DNA of 64,000 nucleotides from Lachnospiraceae bacterium (GCA_017473115.1 JAFUNC010000017.1:1-64000), one strand, 5' to 3'; positions 7,766 through 17,289 are shown, counted from the first letter of the stretch. Made by a program: numbers and translations. Notes: generated by a model from the letters alone, not told the origin.

Positions 7766-8950
7766 ATGGCAGAATTAAAATGTCCTCATTGCGGACAGGC
7801 TTTTACGGTAGATGATACAGAACTCAGTTCAATTATTAAACAGATTCGTGACAGTGAATTTGAGAAGGATATTCATGTTCGTTTAGAGCAGGAAAACAAG
7901 CGCCACGAATTGGAATTAAAGGCACAGGAAAATGATATCCGTCTTAAGACCAAAGAAACTTACGATAAAGAAATAGAACTTTTAAAAGAACAACTCCGGC
8001 AGGCGGAGGACCGCACCAAGGAGTTAAAGGCAGAATTAAACAGTTCGGAAGACAGGAAGAAACTGGCCGTAATGGAAGCGGTAAAAAAAGTGGAAGACGA
8101 GAAGCGCGACTTGGAGAATGATCTTGCGCAGGAGAAGGATCTGAATCGTCTCCGTCTTGCGCAGAAGGATGAACAGATTGCTTATTACAAGGATTTGAAG
8201 ACTCGCATGACGACCAAAATGGTGGGCGAAACTTTGGAGCAGCATTGCGAACTTCAGTTTAATCAGTTGCGTGCCACTGCCTTCCGTAACGCTTATTTTG
8301 AGAAGGATAACGATGCCCGAAGCGGTAGTAAGGGCGATTATATTTATCGCGAATACGATGAAAACGGCATAGAAATTATCTCCATTATGTTCGAAATGAA
8401 GAACGAATCGGATGAAACCAAAACCAAACATAAAAACGAAGATTTCTTCAAAGAACTGGACAAAGACCGTAATGAAAAGAATTGCGAATATGCGGTTTTG
8501 GTATCTCTTTTAGAGAGCGACAGCGAATTGTATAACGGCGGTATTGTGGATGTGTCTTACAAGTATGATAAAATGTATGTGGTGCGTCCCCAGTGCTTCA
8601 TTCCGATTATCACTTTGCTTCGTAATGCGGCCATGAACGCGTTGATGTATAAGCAGGAACTGGCGGCTGTGCGGAATCAGGATATTGATATTACCAATTT
8701 CGAAGATAACCTGAAAATGTTTAAGGAAGACTTCGGCAGAAACTATACCTTGGCTCACAACCATTTTGATAAGGCGATTGAGGCCATTGATAAGAGCATT
8801 CAGCAGTTGGAAAAAGTAAAGAAAGAGTTGCAGGGCTCTGACAATCAGTTGCGCATCGCCAACAATAAGGTGGATGAGGTCAGCGTGAAGAAACTGACCA
8901 AAAATAATCCAACCATGCAGGCAAAGTTTGACGCATTGAAGAAGCAGTAA
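7766..8950 (+). CDS. DUF2130 domain-containing protein
   Basis: 394 aa from the ATG at 7766, chosen because GAAGGGGG lies at the right distance; longer in-frame starts upstream lack one. It opens with a zinc-ribbon-like CPHCGQAF. A long charged coiled coil of about residues 40-150 follows. The DUF2130 core comes next, including GETLEQHCELQFN, DARSGSKGDYIYRE and FEMKNESD, an arrangement that recalls a PD-(D/E)xK-type nuclease fold. Another helical tail closes the protein. The family is widespread but uncharacterised. It has a separate gap on both sides, so it is probably a single-gene unit. Confidence 0.85.
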   Translation: MAELKCPHCGQAFTVDDTELSSIIKQIRDSEFEKDIHVRLEQENKRHELELKAQENDIRLKTKETYDKEIELLKEQLRQAEDRTKELKAELNSSEDRKKLAVMEAVKKVEDEKRDLENDLAQEKDLNRLRLAQKDEQIAYYKDLKTRMTTKMVGETLEQHCELQFNQLRATAFRNAYFEKDNDARSGSKGDYIYREYDENGIEIISIMFEMKNESDETKTKHKNEDFFKELDKDRNEKNCEYAVLVSLLESDSELYNGGIVDVSYKYDKMYVVRPQCFIPIITLLRNAAMNALMYKQELAAVRNQDIDITNFEDNLKMFKEDFGRNYTLAHNHFDKAIEAIDKSIQQLEKVKKELQGSDNQLRIANNKVDEVSVKKLTKNNPTMQAKFDALKKQ

Positions 8951-9026
8951 TTTGATTTGTTTCGTGATAAAACAGTATGTATGAAAGCATACAATACGAA
9001 AGAACGATAAGAAACGGGGAAAAAGT

Positions 9027-10298
9027 ATGCATTTACAAACGTTAACCGAATCGGAAATAATAGCCACTTTGATTGCATTGTCCCTTCTTTTAATCAGCGC
9101 ATACGGATTCGGAACTTTATTTGAAAAAATAAAAGCACCCAGAGTTGTGGGTGAGATTTTAGGCGGTATGCTTTGGGGAGGAAGTTGTTTGTATATCTTT
9201 TGCCCTAAAATGGTGGACTCTGTTTTTGCAGCATATCCGGAAGAGGGAAAGGTTCTGAATATTTTTTACCAGTTGGGTTTGATTTTTCTGATGTTTTTAT
9301 CCGGGTATAACACCAATATAGAAGTGGATAAAAAGAACGGCAAAATCATTACCTGTGTATTAATCGGTGCTACGGTTCTTCCTATGCTTGGCGCCATTCC
9401 TTTTATATCTATGTTTCAGGAGGATTATATCGGGGTATTGGGCAACGAAGTGGCATTTGGTATTGTATTCACTATAGGCGTGGCGATTACATCCATTCCG
9501 GTAATATCAAAGATTTTTTTTGATATGGGAATTATGAATACTACATTTTCCAACACAATTCTGACGGTAGCCACATTACAGGATTTGTGTCTGTGGATTC
9601 TTTTAAATGCCGCCACCAGAATTGCAACAACCGGCGAGGTAAAATTTTTGGAAATGCTGGTGGTAGTGGTTGTAACGCTGGGACTTTTTATTGTAGTAAA
9701 AGTGATTTCGGACCATACAAAAGCATGGAAGCGACAGTTAAAGCCTATACATTTTTATAGCATCAGTTTTACGGTGTTATTGTTTGTGTGTGGTGTACTT
9801 TCCTTTTTTGGTATCAATATTATGTATTCGGCTTTTTTAGTAGGATATGTGCTGAAAGCGGTTGTCGGATATAACGATGAATCCAAGAATAAGATGGATG
9901 CTTTGGGGAACTTTGCATTTTCCTTTTTTATACCGATTTATTTTGCCCTGGTAGGAATTCAGTTGAACGTCATTAACGGATTCTCATTTCTGCGGTTTGC
10001 GTTGTTTTTTGTGATAGCCTTCGGACTTGAGGCTGTGGGAACCTTGATTATGCTTGTATTTACGAACCTTACTACGGCATCCAAAATTAACTTTGCGGTC
10101 ACAATGAACGCAAGAGGGGGCCCCGGCATTGTATTGGCTACGGTGGCATATGCCAACGGCATAATCAGTCTGGAATTTTTTACGGTGCTGATTCTTACGA
10201 CAATGTTGTCTTCGCTGATTGCGGGATATTGGTTGCGTATGCAGCAAAAAAAGGATGCGAATGTATTTATGGTGTTAACCAAACCGGAGAAAAAGTAA
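9027..10298 (+). CDS. Kef-type cation:proton antiporter (CPA2 family)
   Basis: 423 aa, with 11-13 hydrophobic helices covering the whole length. Family landmarks are KAPRVVGEILGGMLWG in the second helix, LMFLSGYNTNIEVD, the central GVAITSIPVISKIFFD, and MNARGGPGIVLATVAY near residue 360. It lacks the cytoplasmic RCK/TrkA-N domain of KefB/C, so regulation must come from elsewhere. It probably exchanges K+ or Na+ for H+ across the membrane. With the Na/phosphate transporter and KdpDE-like pair nearby, it belongs to an ion-homeostasis neighbourhood. Confidence 0.85.
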   Translation: MHLQTLTESEIIATLIALSLLLISAYGFGTLFEKIKAPRVVGEILGGMLWGGSCLYIFCPKMVDSVFAAYPEEGKVLNIFYQLGLIFLMFLSGYNTNIEVDKKNGKIITCVLIGATVLPMLGAIPFISMFQEDYIGVLGNEVAFGIVFTIGVAITSIPVISKIFFDMGIMNTTFSNTILTVATLQDLCLWILLNAATRIATTGEVKFLEMLVVVVVTLGLFIVVKVISDHTKAWKRQLKPIHFYSISFTVLLFVCGVLSFFGINIMYSAFLVGYVLKAVVGYNDESKNKMDALGNFAFSFFIPIYFALVGIQLNVINGFSFLRFALFFVIAFGLEAVGTLIMLVFTNLTTASKINFAVTMNARGGPGIVLATVAYANGIISLEFFTVLILTTMLSSLIAGYWLRMQQKKDANVFMVLTKPEKK

Positions 10299-10433
10299 GA
10301 GCATTTTAAAAGAAGTAATCATAAAAAATTGTGATGAAAGGTTCATAAAATAGTTTTTCAAACCGATAAAAAATGTGTGCGCCGCAATCATTGTAATAAA
10401 AAAGCGGTCATCTAAGAAAGGAGCATTACTGCT

Positions 10434-10655
10434 ATGGATCAGATTAAAGAACAGATTGAAAAAATTGTCGAAAAGATTAAGAAAGACCCCAACTTCAAGG
10501 AAGATTTTATGAAAGACCCCGAGAAGGCAATTGAAAAAGTAACCGGTATTGATATTCCCGATGGAATGGTTGATAAAGTGGTTGATGGTGTTAAGGCTAA
10601 AATTGCCGGCGATAAACTTTCCGGAGCAATGGATTCCATTAAGAAGTTATTCTAA
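10434..10655 (+). CDS. Small helical protein, unknown
   Basis: 73 aa, Lys/Asp-rich, preceded by AAGAAAGGAG. It has the pattern F..DPEKAIEKVTGIDIPDGMVDKVVDGVKAKI, which is a helix, a short Ile-Asp-Ile-Pro turn and a second helix. Nif11-like and other leader-type small proteins share a broadly similar DPE-x-A helix, but no maturation enzymes are nearby. It is a monocistronic gene with its own terminator, so the level is probably high. Function unknown. Confidence 0.65.
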   Translation: MDQIKEQIEKIVEKIKKDPNFKEDFMKDPEKAIEKVTGIDIPDGMVDKVVDGVKAKIAGDKLSGAMDSIKKLF

Positions 10656-10671
10656 ATAAGTATTAAGTTGA

Positions 10672-10704
10672 AGCACGTAGGATAGATTGTCCTACGTGTT
10701 TTTA
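10672..10704 (+). terminator. Rho-independent terminator
   Basis: CACGTAGGA at 10674-10682 pairs with TCCTACGTG at 10690-10698 and is followed by a T-run. It ends the small-protein gene. Confidence 0.85.
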
Positions 10705-10766
10705 TTAAGATATGTAAGAAACAATCGAAAAAGGGCTAAGATACAGTTAAGAACACATTTGCTATA

Positions 10767-10796
10767 TTGTTTTGTCGACAAAATTTTTTATATAAT
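10767..10796 (+). promoter_or_regulatory. Probable sigma-A promoter of the Na/phosphate cotransporter
   Basis: TATAAT at 10791-10796 is preceded 18 bp upstream by TTGTTT at 10767-10772. The leader to the ATG is about 55 bases. Confidence 0.6.
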
Positions 10797-10854
10797 AGAC
10801 GCGTAAAAATAAAAATCGGTATAAATTTAAGAAACCGATATATTAGGAGGGAAA

Positions 10855-12492
10855 ATGGAAGTTGCTGATTTTCTTGGTTTGTTAGGTGGTTTGGCGCTGT
10901 TTTTGTACGGCATGCAAATGATGAGTGACGGTTTGGAAGATGCTGCAGGTAATCGAATGAAACAGATACTTGAGAAGTTGACTTCAAATCGTTTTTTAGG
11001 TGTATTGGTAGGTGCCGGTATTACTGCGGTAATCCAGTCATCTTCTGCGACTACGGTCATGGTTGTAGGTTTTGTAAATTCCGGAATGATGAAACTGCAA
11101 CAGGCAGTTTGGATTATTATGGGTGCTAATATCGGTACCACAATTACCGGACAGTTGATTGCCTTGGATGTAGGTATGTTGGCTCCGCTTTTTGCATTTT
11201 TGGGCGTGGCGCTGGTTGTTTTTATTAAAATGCCAAAGGTAAGACATATTGGTAAAATCCTTGCCGGATTAGGTGTGCTTTTTATCGGTATGGATATGAT
11301 GGGTGCAGCGATGGCTCCTTTACAGGAATCGGAAGCCTTTATTTCTTTAATGACCCAGTTCTCTAATCCCATACTTGGTATTTTGGCAGGTGCACTTTTT
11401 ACGGCGTTAATTCAGTCATCTTCTGCTTCTGTCGGCATCTTGCAGACATTAGCGGTTGGCGGATTGATTGGGTTTGACAGTGCGGTATTTGTTTTGTTCG
11501 GTCAGAATATCGGTACTTGTATCACGGCGGTATTGGCGTCTATCGGAACGAACCGTAGTGCAAGACGTACCACTATTATTCATTTGATGTTTAATATTAT
11601 TGGTACTATTATTTTTACGACACTTTGTATTACATTGCCGGTTACGGATTGGGTAGGATCAATTACGCCGAATAATCCTGCGGCTCAGATTGCAAATATG
11701 CACACAATTTTCAACATTGTAACAACAACTATTTTACTTCCCTTTGGTACTTATCTTGCTAAAATAGCTGAAAAGATTCTGCCTGAGAAGGAAGAAGAAA
11801 AGCAGGAAAGCGTTATTGTGGCATTAAACAAAGAATTCCACAAAGGCAATGCAAAACTCGGTTTTTCAGCAGTACATATGGATGTGCTTCGTCAGGAAAT
11901 TGAGCGTATGATTGCGCTTGCACAAGAGAATGTTAAGTTGTGTTATCAGGCTGTGCTGGATTCGGATCTTGAATTGCTGAAAAAAGCAGAAGAGACCGAA
12001 GAGAGTATCGATACCTTGAATAAAGAAATTTCACAATATATATCTAAAATTTTAGTAAATAACCGAAGCGATGAAAACATTGCAGCGATTGAGGAATATT
12101 TCTTAATTACGGGTAATGCAGAGCGTATCGGCGATCATGCACTGAATATCGGTGGTTATGCGGAAGTGATTAAAAAGAAATCAATTGTATTTTCGGATGC
12201 GGCGCGTAAGGAACTGATGAACATGCAAAAAATAACGCATGATGCCATTGATTATGTACTTCACAAGGAAGACGATACAACAAAATGGCTGTCACGAATC
12301 GCAGCAATGGAGCAAAAAATTGATGATATGCGTAGTACGTATCGTGAAGAGCATTTGCAACGTATGCGTGAAGGGAAATGTTCCGAAGAGGCTTGTGTAT
12401 TGTATTCAGAATTGCTGACAGACTTTGAACGTGTGGGTGACCATGTATTGAACATCGGACAGTCCTACGCAAAGATTTATTCTAAAATCTAA
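10855..12492 (+). CDS. Na/Pi cotransporter family protein with C-terminal PhoU-like domain
   Basis: 545 aa. The N-terminal 310 residues form two inverted Na/Pi repeats. Each carries the family QSSSA signature (AVIQSSSATTVM near residue 60 and ALIQSSSASVGI near 185) and a GANIGTT/GQNIGTC segment. Residues 330-540 are helical and PhoU-like, with the paired ERIGDHALNI and ERVGDHVLNI metal-binding motifs. It imports phosphate with sodium, and the PhoU part probably regulates transport in the cytoplasm. AGGAGGG precedes the ATG. It is the end of its own unit, with a strong convergent terminator behind it. Confidence 0.93.
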   Translation: MEVADFLGLLGGLALFLYGMQMMSDGLEDAAGNRMKQILEKLTSNRFLGVLVGAGITAVIQSSSATTVMVVGFVNSGMMKLQQAVWIIMGANIGTTITGQLIALDVGMLAPLFAFLGVALVVFIKMPKVRHIGKILAGLGVLFIGMDMMGAAMAPLQESEAFISLMTQFSNPILGILAGALFTALIQSSSASVGILQTLAVGGLIGFDSAVFVLFGQNIGTCITAVLASIGTNRSARRTTIIHLMFNIIGTIIFTTLCITLPVTDWVGSITPNNPAAQIANMHTIFNIVTTTILLPFGTYLAKIAEKILPEKEEEKQESVIVALNKEFHKGNAKLGFSAVHMDVLRQEIERMIALAQENVKLCYQAVLDSDLELLKKAEETEESIDTLNKEISQYISKILVNNRSDENIAAIEEYFLITGNAERIGDHALNIGGYAEVIKKKSIVFSDAARKELMNMQKITHDAIDYVLHKEDDTTKWLSRIAAMEQKIDDMRSTYREEHLQRMREGKCSEEACVLYSELLTDFERVGDHVLNIGQSYAKIYSKI

Positions 12493-12524
12493 ACCGGAAA
12501 AATAAAAAGTATACATACCATATA

Positions 12525-12580
12525 AAAAACCGATTTCATATTAACGGATAATATCCGAAGTATGGAATCGGTTTTATTTT
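12525..12580. terminator. Bidirectional terminator between convergent genes
   Basis: A 16-bp stem (12525-12540 with 12561-12576, one G-U pair) encloses an inner CGGATA/TATCCG hairpin, with A- and T-runs on both sides. It serves both the cotransporter and the minus-strand response regulator. Confidence 0.85.
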
Positions 12581-13287
12581 TATAAGTTTTCTTCATTCAT
12601 GCGATAGCCTACGCCCAATTCATTGATGACATATTGGTTGTCACCGGGTTTAGAACCTAATTTCTTGCGGATATTGGCCATATTTACCTGAAGTTTCTTG
12701 ATACTGCCGTCATCGGCGGAACCCCAGATTTCTTTGATAATGGCAGCATAGGTCATTACTTTGCCGGTATGGTAAGAAAGCAACGCCAGTATATTGTATT
12801 CTGTCTGGGTTAATTTGATTTCCTCCCCTGACATAAAAACCATTCTGCGGTCGTAGTCAATTGTTAAATCATATAAAGTGAATTTCTCACCGGGAAGAGA
12901 ACCTGCTCCTGCACCCGGGCGGTTGTTTCGCAGTGACGCACGTACTCTCGCAAGTAACTCACCGGTCCCAAAGGGCTTGGTGATATAATCGTTTGCGCCT
13001 AAATCCAAAGACTCTATTTTGTCTTCTTCAGAGGTGCGGGCGGATAATACAATAATGGGAGTGGTATGTGTCTGACGAATGGTACGGATGAATTCCACAC
13101 CGTCTTTGTCGGGCAATCCCAAATCCAAGATAATCAAATCGGGAGTGTGAGAAGCAAACATCAGAATTCCCTGCTCGCAAGTAGTTGCTTCCAGAGTCTG
13201 ATATTCATTTGCATTCATAACGGCTCCTATAAAATTACGAATGTTACTTTCATCTTCAATGACAAGTATTTTATATTTACTACTCAT
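12580..13287 (-). CDS. OmpR/KdpE-like response regulator
   Basis: 235 aa from the ATG at 13287, which has AGGAAG upstream on the minus strand. The receiver domain has acidic residues in VIEDE, phosphoacceptor Asp55 in LIILDLGLPD and Lys in YITKPF. A winged-helix DNA-binding domain follows (LTQTEYNILALLSYHTGKVMTYAAII ... VNMANIRKKL). Its start overlaps the kinase gene by 8 bp (ATGAGTAG), so the two are translated as a pair. The sequence resembles KdpE, but no kdpFABC genes are in the window, so the target genes are unknown. Confidence 0.9.
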   Translation of the reverse strand: MSSKYKILVIEDESNIRNFIGAVMNANEYQTLEATTCEQGILMFASHTPDLIILDLGLPDKDGVEFIRTIRQTHTTPIIVLSARTSEEDKIESLDLGANDYITKPFGTGELLARVRASLRNNRPGAGAGSLPGEKFTLYDLTIDYDRRMVFMSGEEIKLTQTEYNILALLSYHTGKVMTYAAIIKEIWGSADDGSIKKLQVNMANIRKKLGSKPGDNQYVINELGVGYRMNEENL

Positions 13288-14338
13288 GTGCTTCCTCCAA
13301 TTGTAATGTAAAATAAAATCTTGCACCGCCCTCTTTGCGGTTTTCGGCGTGAATGGAACCGCCGTGAGCTTTTATAATGGTGGAACATACGGAAAGACCG
13401 ATCCCCATATTACTTCGACTGCCATCAGTCGGTGCATCCGAATGATTAATGTAACCGCTAAAAAGTTTCTCTTGGATATCCGGTGAAATACCGCAGCCGT
13501 TGTCCAAGACAGAAAACAGAACTTTTTTATCGAGAAGTTCTACACGTAAAATTAATTCTGTCATACCTTTCGCATGGAAGATGGCATTTTCCAGAATATT
13601 GAGAAGAACCTGTTCGATGAGAATCGGGTCCAGGGGAATGCTGATGAAATCATCAGGTATTTCTATTACAATTCCCTGTTCAGGATAGCGTTTATGAAAC
13701 TTCACAAGCACGGAGTCAATTAATTCTTCCAAAACTACGGGTGTTTTCTTTAAACTTACCTTACTGCTGTCAATTCGGGTGACGGAGAGAAGATTCTCTA
13801 CCATATGTATCAGCCATTGGGAATCTTTCTGAACATCACCAAGCAGTTTCAGATTCTGTTCTTTGGATAAGGTATCGTAATGTTCAATAACAGCTGAAGT
13901 AGAACCATAAATCGAAGTCAGAGGTGTACGCAAATCATGGGAAACCGCACGTAAAAGATTCGCACGCATTCGTTCCATTTCGCTTTCGGCTTTGATTTTT
14001 TCCTGTGTTTTCAGTTTGGTGGTTAAGGCACCTGTCATAACCGCAACAATCATCATAACTACTGCGGAAAAGATACATTCCGGAGAAATTAAGTCAAACG
14101 CATAAAACGGAAAGGTGAAGGCATAATTTACCGCCAACACGCTTAGCAATGATGCAGTAATGCCCCAAAAATACCCCTGGGTTCTTAAGGAAACTAAAAA
14201 TACGCCCAGAACGAAGATCATGGGAATCAACGTTCGCGTATCAAAGACAATTTCAATCACCAGGTTGATGGCAAAAAGCACCAACAATGTAAAAATTGTA
14301 AATATTCCGTCTCGTATCATAATTTTGTATTTTTTCAT
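13280..14338 (-). CDS. KdpD-like sensor histidine kinase, short form
   Basis: 352 aa. Four close membrane helices at about residues 10-105 match the DUF4118 membrane domain of KdpD. A linker, the dimerisation domain with His134 in SHDLRTPLTSIYG, and the ATPase domain follow; the latter has NILENAIFHA (N box), DNGCGIS (G1) and MGIGLSVC (G2). The N-terminal KdpD sensor and USP domains of full-length KdpD (about 900 aa) are absent. It may therefore sense a membrane or ionic signal rather than K+ limitation in the classical way. It is the first gene of a two-gene operon with the response regulator. Confidence 0.9.
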   Translation of the reverse strand: MKKYKIMIRDGIFTIFTLLVLFAINLVIEIVFDTRTLIPMIFVLGVFLVSLRTQGYFWGITASLLSVLAVNYAFTFPFYAFDLISPECIFSAVVMMIVAVMTGALTTKLKTQEKIKAESEMERMRANLLRAVSHDLRTPLTSIYGSTSAVIEHYDTLSKEQNLKLLGDVQKDSQWLIHMVENLLSVTRIDSSKVSLKKTPVVLEELIDSVLVKFHKRYPEQGIVIEIPDDFISIPLDPILIEQVLLNILENAIFHAKGMTELILRVELLDKKVLFSVLDNGCGISPDIQEKLFSGYINHSDAPTDGSRSNMGIGLSVCSTIIKAHGGSIHAENRKEGGARFYFTLQLEEAHE

Positions 14339-14525
14339 AGAGACATTATAGTATAGTGAAGAAACGGATACAAGTTAAAAAGTGGTAAAGGTTGGGGAAA
14401 ATATGCATAAATTTATTCTTTGTTGCGGCATATTCGGACAGTGACAGAAAAGTGTATTAGTGATAGAATAAATAAGCAAGTAATTTTTAATGGGTTTTTA
14501 TCCGTATGAATGCAAGGAGATATTG

Positions 14526-15923
14526 ATGACGCAGGAAGAGAAGTTTATAAAAATGACAACAGAACCGGTGCCGAAACTGGTGGGAACGTTGGCGGTGCCC
14601 ACTATTATCAGTATGTTGGTTACGTCTTTTTATAATATGGCAGATACCTATTTCGTAGGAAAACTGAATACTTCGGCTACGGCAGCGGTAGGCGTGGTAT
14701 TTTCACTAATGGCAGTGATTCAGGCATTTGGCTTTCTGTTTGGTCATGGGGCCGGCAATTTTATGGCAAGAAAACTGGGTGAGAAGAACCGGGAAGAAGC
14801 GTCGCAAATTGCCAATGCAGGGTTTTTCTTCTGTCTGGTATTCGGAATTATTTTTATGATAGCGGGACTGATATTTGTTGAGCCGCTGGCATATTTTTTG
14901 GGCTCTACGGAAACAATTTTACCCTATGCCGTGGATTACATGCGGATTATTTTATTCGGAAGTCCTTATATGATGGCATCGTTTGTATTAAATAACCAGA
15001 TGCGATACCAAGGAAATGCCATGTATGCCATGGTGGGCATTCTTGTGGGTGCGGTCTTGAATATTGGTTTAGATCCGTTATTGATTTTTGGTTTGGATAT
15101 GGGGATAAAAGGTGCGGCCTGGGCTACGATTATCAGTCAGGCAGTCAGTTTCCTGCTTTTGCTTGGTGCTACGCGAATCGGAGGCAATATTCCCATTACC
15201 TTGAAAAGAAATCCTTTTGTCTTCCGACTTTTACCGGAGATTTGTATGGGCGGTCTGCCTTCGCTTTGCAGGCAGGGGATTGCCAGTATTTCGGTGATAC
15301 TTTTGAATACTTCGGCAAGAGACTTGGCATTTGCCCATGCAGGAGATGCAAGTGCAGTTCTTTATGCGGATGCAGCGATTGCGGGAATGTCTATTGTATC
15401 CCGTATTACTATGTTTGCAAATTCCGCACTGATTGGATTCGGTCAGGGATTTCAGCCTGTGTGCAGTTTTAATTACGGTGCGAAAATATATAAGAGGGTA
15501 AAGGACTCATTTTGGTTCTGTGTAAAAACATCTCTTATATTTCTGCTTGTTGTTGCGGTGCTGGGTTTCATTTTTGCACCGAATCTGGTAGAATTAATGC
15601 GGGATGACGATCCCTTGGTTTCTCAAATCGGTAGTTTTGCGTTAAGAGCACAGTGCATTACTTTTCCTTTGAATGCATGGATTGTTATGTGTAATATGTT
15701 GCTACAGGCCTGCGGACAGTCTGTTTCGGCATCATTGGTCGCGTCCTGCAGACAGGGGATTTGTTTTATACCGATGTTATATGTTCTGCCGGCATTTTTT
15801 GATTTTACGGGGCTTATGATTGCTCAGCCGGTAGCAGACGTGTTTACTTTAGTTATTTCAATGGGCTTTGGTTTGTACTTTTTAAAAAAATTACAGGATA
15901 CAGGTATAAAAGGAGGAGAATAA
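14526..15923 (+). CDS. MATE family efflux transporter
   Basis: 465 aa from the ATG at 14526, where CAAGGAG is well spaced; the in-frame start 36 bases upstream has none. Two six-helix halves are visible. The first contains VGTLAVPTIISMLVTSFYNMADTYFVG, typical of the DinF/NorM group, and the second GGLPSLCRQGIASISVILLN. It exports drugs or metabolites in exchange for Na+ or H+. The next gene begins one base after its stop, so both are one operon. The substrate cannot be inferred. Confidence 0.92.
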   Translation: MTQEEKFIKMTTEPVPKLVGTLAVPTIISMLVTSFYNMADTYFVGKLNTSATAAVGVVFSLMAVIQAFGFLFGHGAGNFMARKLGEKNREEASQIANAGFFFCLVFGIIFMIAGLIFVEPLAYFLGSTETILPYAVDYMRIILFGSPYMMASFVLNNQMRYQGNAMYAMVGILVGAVLNIGLDPLLIFGLDMGIKGAAWATIISQAVSFLLLLGATRIGGNIPITLKRNPFVFRLLPEICMGGLPSLCRQGIASISVILLNTSARDLAFAHAGDASAVLYADAAIAGMSIVSRITMFANSALIGFGQGFQPVCSFNYGAKIYKRVKDSFWFCVKTSLIFLLVVAVLGFIFAPNLVELMRDDDPLVSQIGSFALRAQCITFPLNAWIVMCNMLLQACGQSVSASLVASCRQGICFIPMLYVLPAFFDFTGLMIAQPVADVFTLVISMGFGLYFLKKLQDTGIKGGE

Positions 15924-15924
15924 G

Positions 15925-16542
15925 ATGGAACAGAATCAAAATACAGTAGAATATGAAAAAGTAAAGACGTCCAAATTGGCGATAACAGCATTGATTTTGG
16001 GGATCGGTTCCATTTTACTTGCCATAGGAATGGGAGGATTTTACCTTGGAATTCCCGGTATTATCATCAGCATTCTTGCATTTATAAATATTGACAGAAA
16101 ATTTTTGGAAGGAAAGGGTCTGGCTAAGGCCGGTTTGATTACTTCCGTGATAGGTCTGGTTGGAAGTATTCTCGTCATTGTATTGATTGCAAGCGGTATG
16201 ATGTCTTTTCAAAATAATTTTCAAAAAAAGTTGGATGTTCAAATTGCGGAGTCTATGGCATCTGCAACGAAATGGTTGTATATAGGACCGTACGAAGAGG
16301 AATTGCCTGATATTATAGGAACCAAAATTAAAATTGCAGAAGGTGCTGTTATGCCTGATTGTGTGGAAGAAAGTATTGGTACCATGTGGACTGACGGTCA
16401 AGTGCATAGTCCGGTTTATACAGGGAATGGTGCATATGCGTATATAATTGAATTGGGCGAAACGGAATGTGAAGCGGTTTATATTACCAACGGTGTTGAA
16501 GAATGGGAAGTTTGGCCTACGGTGGATGAAGAATACAGGTAA
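15925..16542 (+). CDS. DUF4190-like membrane protein
   Basis: 205 aa. Residues 20-95 hold two to three membrane helices with the DUF4190 pattern (AITALILGIGSILLA ... LAKAGLITSVIGLVGSILVIVLI). An exported C-terminal domain of about 105 residues follows, rich in acidic and aromatic residues (ELGETECEAVYITNGVEEWEVWP). AAGGAGGAG overlaps the end of the MATE gene. The role is unknown; co-location with MATE may be incidental. Confidence 0.7.
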   Translation: MEQNQNTVEYEKVKTSKLAITALILGIGSILLAIGMGGFYLGIPGIIISILAFINIDRKFLEGKGLAKAGLITSVIGLVGSILVIVLIASGMMSFQNNFQKKLDVQIAESMASATKWLYIGPYEEELPDIIGTKIKIAEGAVMPDCVEESIGTMWTDGQVHSPVYTGNGAYAYIIELGETECEAVYITNGVEEWEVWPTVDEEYR

Positions 16543-16553
16543 GAGGAGTTATT

Positions 16554-17162
16554 ATGATCAAAAATATCGTTTTTGATGTGGGAATGGTTTTAGTGGATTT
16601 TAAATGGCGTCAAGTGATGGAAAGTATAGGATGCACGCCGGAAGAAATTGAAACCATTGCTGCGGTTATGGTAAATGGTCCTTTGTGGAATGAATTGGAC
16701 AGGGGCGTTATGGAGGAAGAAGATGTCATTGCGCAAATGGTGGCACAACTTCCGGGATTGGAAGAGAAAGCATGGGACTTTTGGAATCATATACATTTAA
16801 CCATTGAATCATTTCCTTATGCGGCAGATTGGGTCAGAGGTTTCAAAGAGGAAGGATATCATACCTTTTTACTTACCAATTATCCAAGAAGTTTATATCG
16901 GAATACGGCAGAGCAGTATTTTACATTTTTACCCTATGTGGAGAATGTGTTGGTGTCTTCTCACGAGAAAATGATAAAGCCCGATGAAGCAATCTATGAA
17001 AGACTTCTTGAGATGTTTGATTTAAAAGCGGAAGAAACCGTTTTTATTGATGACAGACTTGTCAATATAGAAGGGGCAGAACGCGTAGGAATCAAAGGAA
17101 TTCATTTTACAAATTACGAAGAAGTGAATGCAAAACTGAGAAAGATTTTAGATGAAGAATAA
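16554..17162 (+). CDS. HAD family hydrolase (YihX-like phosphatase)
   Basis: 202 aa. HAD motif I is FDVGMVLVDF, motif II LLTNYP, motif III the Lys of MIKPDEAIYE and motif IV VFIDDRLVNIEGA. The helical cap lies between motifs I and II at about residues 15-85, which places it in subfamily IA. The second Asp of the usual DxD is replaced by Gly (DVG), as in the YihX/epoxide-hydrolase-N-like group. A sugar phosphate substrate is plausible but unproven. It lies 11 bases after the DUF4190 gene and is followed by a terminator. Confidence 0.85.
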   Translation: MIKNIVFDVGMVLVDFKWRQVMESIGCTPEEIETIAAVMVNGPLWNELDRGVMEEEDVIAQMVAQLPGLEEKAWDFWNHIHLTIESFPYAADWVRGFKEEGYHTFLLTNYPRSLYRNTAEQYFTFLPYVENVLVSSHEKMIKPDEAIYERLLEMFDLKAEETVFIDDRLVNIEGAERVGIKGIHFTNYEEVNAKLRKILDEE

Positions 17163-17178
17163 AAGCATATTTTCACGG

Positions 17179-17207
17179 AAAAGAAAAGGTTCTGCCTTTT
17201 CTTTTTT
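17179..17207 (+). terminator. Rho-independent terminator
   Basis: AAAAGAAAAGG pairs with CCTTTTCTTTTTT around TTCTG. It separates the HAD operon from the flagellar block. Confidence 0.8.
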
Positions 17208-17226
17208 GTTATCAAAAGGCCAAGGG

Positions 17227-17254
17227 TTAATTTTTTACTGCTTTTAACCGAAAT
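17227..17254 (+). promoter_or_regulatory. Possible flagellar sigma-D (sigma-28) promoter
   Basis: TTAA at 17227-17230 and ACCGAAAT at 17247-17254, spaced 16 bp, resemble the sigma-D pattern TAAA-N15-GCCGATAT. The position, just ahead of the flagellar block, supports the match; the -10 element has mismatches. Confidence 0.4.
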
Positions 17255-17289
17255 AAATAGTGACTTTACATTTAGACTTGAGGTGCGGC

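Noticed and set aside
8510-9067. A 185-codon minus-strand frame opposite the DUF2130 gene
   Set aside because: It is the mirror of a coiled-coil coding region, with a Leu/Ile/His-rich translation, and spans two genes on the other strand.
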